The notes beneath the pieces were generated by a model. It did not search any database and was not told the DNA's origin. It worked only from the letters and a program-made list of their open reading frames with translations. This document shows, piece after piece, positions 57,718-64,000 of a stretch of 64,000 bases of DNA. The DNA is taken from the NCBI GenBank assembly GCA_029747585.1, contig JAPEVF010000036.1, positions 1-64,000 of the forward strand. Direction: 5' to 3'. This DNA comes from Pleurotus djamor (taxonomy: Eukaryota; Basidiomycota; Agaricomycetes; Agaricales; Pleurotaceae). Made by a program: the position numbers and the translations under genes. The number at the start of each line of letters is the position of its first letter. Within the stretch, counting starts at the first letter, position 1.

Positions 57718-59954
57718 CTAAGGTTTAACTTGAGCCGATATAACCTCTATACGACGCTTATTCTTCGCTATAAGGGAAGAATTGATAGGGTTAGAGGCCG
57801 GAGCGCCTTCGCCAACTGAAACAGCTCCAATAGCGAAACGGAGAGCTCGGCGGTACTTCCTGAGTTTGAAAGCCATTTCAGAGGCATTGCCCAGGGATTT
57901 GACGACTTCTTCCCTCGCACTGGAAAGTTGAGAGGCCCATTTTCCCTGTGTCGCTTCGTGGAAGGCGAGGAGGACCGCAGCGAGCTCAGCTGCGGTTATA
58001 TACGTAGCCATCGCTGGGTTGATATCACCTGATCGCATGCGGTCAGTTCCCCTCTCTCTGCGCCAGACAACCGCCGCCATCGCAAACTTCAGCCACTTCT
58101 CCACATTAGACGGGTTGATAATCTGTTGGACTTCACGAAGCGTAACTAACGTAGAGGTCCCATCAGGTAGTCGTGTCCAGGAGGTGATTGTCTCCAACAG
58201 ACCACGTTGAGCAAGGAGGGTTAGGATGCGAAAGAAGGCGATGGGGGCCATTACGGGCATTGGAGGGATGACTTCGGTGGGTTCCGCGACGATAGGAAGG
58301 GATTTTGCATAGAGAGGTTCGCGTATGATCTCTTGGTCGACTTCGATAGCGGCGTAGAGGTCGGGGCCGGGGCTCGGGGAAGATAAGTGAGAAGGTTTCA
58401 CTGACTGAGCCTTCTTACACCCTAAGTGAGCTACACGAAGGAGGGGGAAAAGGTCGGCGTCGGATATCAATGACGTATCAGAAGCATGAGTCGCAGTCGC
58501 GATGATTCGGAGGACGCATATTCTCGAGGTACCTATATACTCGAAAGTTGGTATTTGGGATGCGTGACATTTTAGCTGTCTTACCGCGGTACTCAAATGT
58601 TGTATTGAACGATGTTTCGTTAGGAGGATCCACGGCGAAATGATCATGGGCAACCCGCTTGAAGAATCTGTGGATGGACAAAATAAGCACTGTTCTTGGC
58701 GGTAGATAGGCGAAGAACCAACTGAAGAGTATCCTGCCACCTCTCATCATCCAGTCTCTTCCAGATTTTGACAAGCAGCTCGACCCATCTGCGCGAAAAG
58801 AGGATCTCCAGAGACTCATTAAAAGCCTCAAGTTCAGCATCGTCCTCCTCTTGGAGAGAATCGGTCAAGGGGATCGGTATGCCAGGGACAGCGTCCAACG
58901 AAGGGAGGAAGAGCAACGCGAGTGCCTCACAGGCGATGGCGTCGCATTCGTTCTCAGGATACCAAGGCTTCGCTTTGAGTGCACCACACTCGGCCAGAAG
59001 GTCTACGACCTGGGGTTTGTGCTTGAGGATGTCCAAGCGAAACCGATGTGTTACCAACGGATCCCGACATAGCATACCGTGGATGAGCCACATCGAGTTT
59101 TCTTGGGTGAGCGAGAAGTACCTGGGTGCGTACTTTCTGGCTTGGACGGGGGTGAGCTACAGGTAATGGAAGGAATTATTAGTGATTGGGTTCTGGGGGG
59201 AGGAAAACGGTGTCCTACATCTCTGCTAATGACGATATCGCATTGCCAGCTGAATTCCGGTGAGGGAAGTTGCTGGATATAAAGGTCGGGGCCATCAAGG
59301 GTGTATTGGCAGAACTTCTCAATGATATCCCCGGATCGCTGAGGACCAATGGCGTGAATCAAAGGGGTTTCAGACGTTAGAGCTCGCATCCAACTCGCAG
59401 CTAATTGTCGTTGGGTGCATAAGGGATGGCCGACTTTCTACATAGGCAGAACATTTAGCATTTGAAGGAAAGACAATGAAATGGAAATGACAAACGTTGA
59501 GCAGGATTGTCACAATGTCGTATTCGAGCAAGTCGGTGAGCAGGGCCGCACGTTCCGAGATGTCCCCAGTCATGATCAGGCTCGCAATTGCGTCTCCGGC
59601 GTGATAAGAAGCTGACGATCGTTCGTTATCCAGTGCGTCCAGCTGAACCATGGACATGAATGCCCGGAGCAGGCCACATCGAAGCGAGATAACCGAGAGG
59701 TAATCGTACTTGGTAAACCGTTTCTCCATAACGCTGTCAGATATCCTGATCTTGAAAGCCCGCTAGATGATACCGAGACTTGCGTCAGATCACACGCCAT
59801 GCAACATCAACAAGGGTTAGGGTAGACTTGCCGCATATTTATAAAGAAACGACGGGTTCTCGTCTTGACGCGCTAGTCTAACGAAAAGTGGTGGCAATCT
59901 CGATGCCAGTAATGAAGGGGCCACATCTATGTAGTCGAAAGGATCCAAGTCCAT
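57718..59954 (-). CDS. Large uncharacterised protein, tandem paralogue 1, TPR-like C-terminus
   Basis: Start MDLDPFDYIDVAPSLLASRL at 59954. The N-terminal half reads as a helical repeat (LPPLFVRLARQDENPSFLYK, LRAFMSMVQLDALDNERSSA, GDAIASLIMTGDISERAALL, CQYTLDGPDLYIQQLPSPEF). The middle part has ENSMWLIHGMLCRDPLVTHR, LLFLPSLDAVPGIPIPLTDS and AFNESLEILFSRRWVELLVK. The C-terminal part reads MRSGDINPAMATYITAAELA and ALRFAIGAVSVGEGAPASNP, resembling a TPR-like tail. It matches the gene at 60174-62381 throughout in the same order. Such tandem families of unknown function are frequent in agarics. Exact exon joins were not all resolved; no stops in conserved segments were seen. Confidence 0.72.
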
Positions 59955-60173
59955 TTGATGGTTGTGGTGAGAACGAACCAGAGTCTGTCACACAATGTCA
60001 CGATGCTCTTCGAATGTACCACTGTGCATGTGATGGTACCACTCCGGCAAGGAAATCCCCGCAGTGACGGATTGGATCGATGTGACGGCATAGTTATAGC
60101 ATAAAACTACGAGAAGAAAGACGAATTAAGAAGGAAGCGTCAACGAATGTACGGGTGTTTCTGACGGGAACGA

Positions 60174-62381
60174 CTAAAGCCCAACATGAGTTTTGCAAGC
60201 CTCCATACGACGCTTGTTTTTCGTTATAAGAGCTGGGGTGACAGGCTTGTCCGAGGGGGCAGCTTCTCCAATCGAGACAGCTCCAGTCGCGAAACGGAGG
60301 GCTCGGCGATACTTCTTTATCTTGAAAGCCATTTCAGAGGCATTGCCCAAGGATTTGATAGCCTCTTCCCTTGCGGCGGCGAGTTGGGGAGCCCACTCTC
60401 CACCTGTCGCTTCGCCGAAAGTGAGAAGGGTGACAGCAAGCTCAGCCGAAGACACATATGTCGACATGGCGTCATCGAATTTCCCTTCCCTCATCCGGTT
60501 GGTTCCAGTCTCTTTGCGTGAGACGACGGTTTTCATGGCGTATTTGAGAGATTTCTCCATAACCAAAGGACTGACTATTTGCTGGACTTGGCGCAGGGAA
60601 ACCGATTTGGAAGTGCCGTCGGGTAAACGTTGCCAAGCCGGGATCTTTTTGAGAAGGCCGCGTTGTGTGATGAGGGTCAGAACTCGTACGAGGGCGATGG
60701 TGGCCATCACAGGCATGGGAGGGATGACTTCCGTCGCTTCAACCACAAACGGGACAGATTTAGCGTAGAGAGGTTCACGCATGATTTCCCGGGTAACTTC
60801 GATGGTACTATACATTTCTTGCTTTGTAGAGATGGCGTCGATTGCCTTCGCTGCCTGTGCCCTTTGGCACCCCAAGTAAGCAATACGGAGGAGGGGGAAA
60901 AGATCCGAATCAGTGATCAATGCCCCATTCGAGGCGTGAGTCGCGGTGGCAATGATTCGAAGGACGCAGATCCTCGAGGTCCCTATACAGAACGTAAACA
61001 CTCTGCGCGGACAACCGAGAATTTCCCTTACCGCGGTACTCAAAGATTGAGTTGAATGAGGATTCATCCGGAGATTCTACAGCAAGATGATCACGAGCTA
61101 CCCTTTTGAATAAGCTGAGAATGATAGTAAGCGACAATATCCTGTCAATCGGAAGAACTGGGCGACTGACTGGAGAGTATCCTGCCACTTCTCATCATCG
61201 AGTCTCTTCCATATTCCAACAAGAAGTTCAACCCAACGATCACGCGAGAAGAGGATTTCGAGGCACTCATTAAGAGCATCGTACTCGGCATCGTCCTCTG
61301 CTTGCAAAGAGTCCGTCAGAGTGATAGGGATGCCAGAGACGTAGTTCAAGGAAGGCAAGAAGAGCAACGCGAGCGCTTCACAAGCGATGGAGTCACACTC
61401 GTTTTCGGGGTACCATGCTTCCGGTGTGAGGGTGCCACACTTGGCCAAGAGGTCTATAATGTGAGGCTTGTGCTTGAGGATTTCCGAGCGGAACTGATGT
61501 GAAGCCAGAGGATCTCGACACATCAAAGCATGGACAAGCCACATCGAATTTTCTTGCGATAAAGCGTAGTACCTCGGGGAGTACTTTCTCGCTTGATCTA
61601 CTGGGAGCTATAACGACTAAGATATCAGGCACATGTCAAACGCGGACAGTAGAATGCTCACATCTCTGCCAATCGCAATTTCGCATTGCCAACTGAGCTC
61701 AGGCGAGGTGAGTTGCTGGATAAATAGGTCTGGGCCACCAAGGGAGTATTGGCAGAACTTTTCCATGATATCGCCAGCAATCCGACCATTGATAGCATCC
61801 GCTAGGAAAGCCTCAGCCGCGAGAGATCGCATCCAGCTAGCAGAGAGCTGTCTCTGAGTGCATAGCGGGTGCTCAATTTTCTGGGCAGGAGCTCAGGACA
61901 AGTCAGATATGCAAAGACAGGTAACCCGAACGTTGATTATAACGGTGACAGCGTCATGTCTGAGCAAGTCGTCACGCAAAGACCGACGCTCTGCTACGTC
62001 GCCCGTCATGACCAGGCGCACAAATGTGTCTCCTGCATGATACGCCGCCGATCCACGTTCACGATCTTGAGCATCTAGCCGAGCCAGCGACATGAATGAC
62101 TTCACCAGGCCCGATTGTAGGGCGATACGGGTGAATTCATCATACTTGGACAAGCGTCCGGGAGTGAAATTCGAAGATATTCCCATCTTGATAGTACGCT
62201 GGTTGATACGATGAGAAGATGATGCCAACTAGCCAAGTCAAGCTGGACGTGCCGCAAATTTGAGAAGAGAGGAAGGATCTTGATCATGGCGCGCGAGTTC
62301 GACGAAGAGAGGTGGTAATCTTGAGATTAAGATTGATGGATGTGCTTCAAGGTAGTCAAATGGATCCAAATTCGGATTCAT
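60174..62381 (-). CDS. Large uncharacterised protein, tandem paralogue 2, TPR-like C-terminus
   Basis: The start MNPNLDPFDYLEAHPSILIS at 62381 is chosen because it aligns with the start of the neighbouring paralogue; an ATG at about 62507 is also in frame. Parallel segments include RLPPLFVELARHDQDPSSLL, GLVKSFMSLARLDAQDRERG, AGDTFVRLVMTGDVAERRSL, CQYSLGGPDLFIQQLTSPEL, WLVHALMCRDPLASHQFRSE, LLFLPSLNYVSGIPITLTDS and a tail with MREGKFDDAMSTYVSSAELA and IKKYRRALRFATGAVSIGEA. The helical, TPR-like character suggests a protein-interaction scaffold, without further clue. The pair probably arose by local duplication. Confidence 0.72.
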
Positions 62382-62643
62382 ATTGATCTTGAAGGGTCCA
62401 CGCAAACCATCAACACCGTCGGTGAAGTTCGCCCAAACGGGTTCTCGGTAATTCCCTTGGTCAGGGGGATCCTTTAAACATAGGAGTAGTTTCTCATTGT
62501 TCCATTGCATCAGCTTGCAACTTCGTACAGAGTTAGATGCGCCAATTTTCGAGCCTGGAATGTGACAGAGCTTCAAGCACAGTCGCGCAGAAGACGTTCA
62601 GTTCTGACGCACAGTGGAAGATAATTAGCTTGTATCAGTAATA

Positions 62644-64000
62644 CTACAAGGCAAGTCCGTTGGAGCACAAATAATCAAAGCCTACGGAGATGGTATCGCC
62701 CGTGCACGCAGAAGGCATGTCCGAATCTGCCTGCTCACGCCTCCGCCTCTGCCATCCTAATCCAGAGCCCGCCCTGAGGATCGCACGCTGGTCAGTATCG
62801 TTTACTTGGACTGGAGCCGATCTAGAAACACGGACCTTCACCGCCATTGTGAGATGGATAGAAGCCATGACCTTCTCCGTCGCCTTTGTACCGACACAAT
62901 CTTTCCACTCAGCAGGAGGGAGCGTTGAAGGTGGCTGCGCTTCGGGTGCTAGACTGAACCCAGAGAACTTCTGTAGCAGCTTGATGAAGAAGTAGGACAC
63001 TTCGTGATATGCGAACTAAGTAAGAATGGGGGCTTAGTGATTGATCTACCACCGAGAGCGTTGAGTTGACGAACCTGTTGGCCAAGGCAAATTCGCGGAC
63101 CGGCATTGAATGGGACAAATACTGCAAATTGTAGATTAAGCTAAGTTCTGGAGAAGGATAGAGTAGATGGGCTAGAACATACTAAACGGGTTCTTGGTGA
63201 GTAGCTTGACTCTGTCATCCAAGAATCGCTCTGGATCGAAGTTCCAGGCTACGGAAAGGTGAGAAGTTATTCGAGGCAATAGGCGGGGCGCATCAAGTAC
63301 ACCAACATACCAGTAGGTCCCCAGAGATCCTTGCGGCGGTGCATCATGAATACACTATACGAACAGCTGTGAAAGGAGACAACGTGAGTGAGATACCTTG
63401 TCAAATAGGGTCAACGACGAACTCTGTGTGAGCTGGAATAAAAAAAAGGTTTCTCCCCTGGAATTGACGGTGGCAAGGTCGTATCCCGCTTGGACATTCT
63501 ATGAATTTCAAAGTCGTTGAGAAAAGCACTAGATGGAAAAACTGCGGGGTGGACCAACGGACCTGCCGTCAAATGGCCTGTATTTTTGTGATTAGACTCT
63601 ATTCAATCAAGAACAAGAGCAACCGGACCGTTACTTACACAGGTGGATAGAGGCGGAGAGTTTCTATACCAAGATTATTGCGTTGAAGCGAGAAACGGGA
63701 TGAATACACGAACCGTTAATGAATGCTCGCATGTACTTCATGTCTCGAAGATCATCAAAATCCGGTCGCTTCTGAGGACCAACTTTTTCGAGCACTTCCT
63801 GCCTCAATTTAGCAAGGATATCCGGATGTTCGGCGAGCATGTAAGTGCCAAATGTCATGGTGCATGCAGTCTGTCAAAACGAGCTCAATTCATGAACATT
63901 ACTTACTTATGTTGAAGAAGGACTGACCGTATCCCGACCCGCAAGCATAATATTGAGGATCTCATCCTGTATGATTTGGTGGTCTAAAGAAAGAGGAATT
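62644..64000 (-). CDS. Cytochrome P450, CYP63-like (5' end outside window)
   Basis: The visible 3' part encodes the C-terminal half of a P450 monooxygenase. From the window edge inwards: I-helix ILNIMLAGRDT; YMLAEHPDILAKLRQEVLEK; the ExxR of ETLRLYPPV joined across an intron from AFIN; YSVFMMHRRKDLWGPT; FDPERFLDDRVKLLTKNPF; then the haem-binding FVPFNAGPRICLGQQ with its Cys; FAYHEVSYFFIKLLQKFSGF. The MMHRRKDLWG and FNAGPRICLGQQFAYHE signatures are those of CYP63 and related clans of wood- and litter-decay fungi, which oxidise alkanes, alkylphenols and other hydrophobic compounds. It is partial only because of the window end. Confidence 0.88.

Overview
The window reads as nuclear DNA from a filamentous basidiomycete, most likely an Agaricomycete. 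Protein-coding genes are split by many short introns (about 50-65 bases, GT-AG plus a few GC-AG). The gene content fits: an agaric-type sesquiterpene synthase, a DUF6534 seven-helix membrane protein, a WOPR (Gti1/Pac2) regulator, a CYP63-like P450 and several lineage-restricted paralogue families. All assignments come from reading translated exons and splice junctions by eye; no database search was run. Exon joins are inferred from reading-frame continuity and family conservation.

Layout. 0.1-6.7 kb: left arm of a large inverted duplication, holding a decayed F-box gene, an ABHD11-type hydrolase, a WRAP53/TCAB1-type WD40 gene and a decayed membrane-protein gene. 7.9-9.9 kb: DUF6534 membrane protein. 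11.6-12.8 kb: sesquiterpene synthase. 14.5-18.4 kb: a divergent pair, gankyrin/Nas6-like proteasome chaperone and TFIIH subunit Tfb2/p52, 107 bases apart. 20.0-27.4 kb: WOPR transcription factor and an F-box protein, both on the minus strand. 27.4-33.2 kb: gene-poor, repeat-rich stretch. 33.2-36.6 kb: aldo-keto reductase and HSBP1-like coiled-coil protein. 36.8-40.5 kb: tandem pair of DUF676 lipase/esterase genes. 41.0-48.2 kb: right arm of the duplication, same genes in inverted order, with F-box, hydrolase and WD40 copies intact. 48.7-57.0 kb: very-long-chain enoyl-CoA reductase (Tsc13) and three uncharacterised genes. 57.7-62.4 kb: tandem pair of large uncharacterised paralogues. 62.6 kb to the end: a cytochrome P450 whose 5' part lies outside the window.

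Functional themes. Housekeeping genes (Tfb2, gankyrin, Tsc13, HSBP1, ABHD11, WRAP53) are interleaved with accessory genes (terpene synthase, P450, AKR, acyltransferase-like membrane protein, F-box genes, lipases). The most striking structural feature is the inverted duplication of a three-to-four gene block, separated by about 34 kb, with asymmetric decay. It leaves two near-complete copies of genes that are normally single copy. Several isolated N characters coincide with apparent frameshifts; in at least three places dropping the N restores a conserved frame, so those genes are treated as intact.
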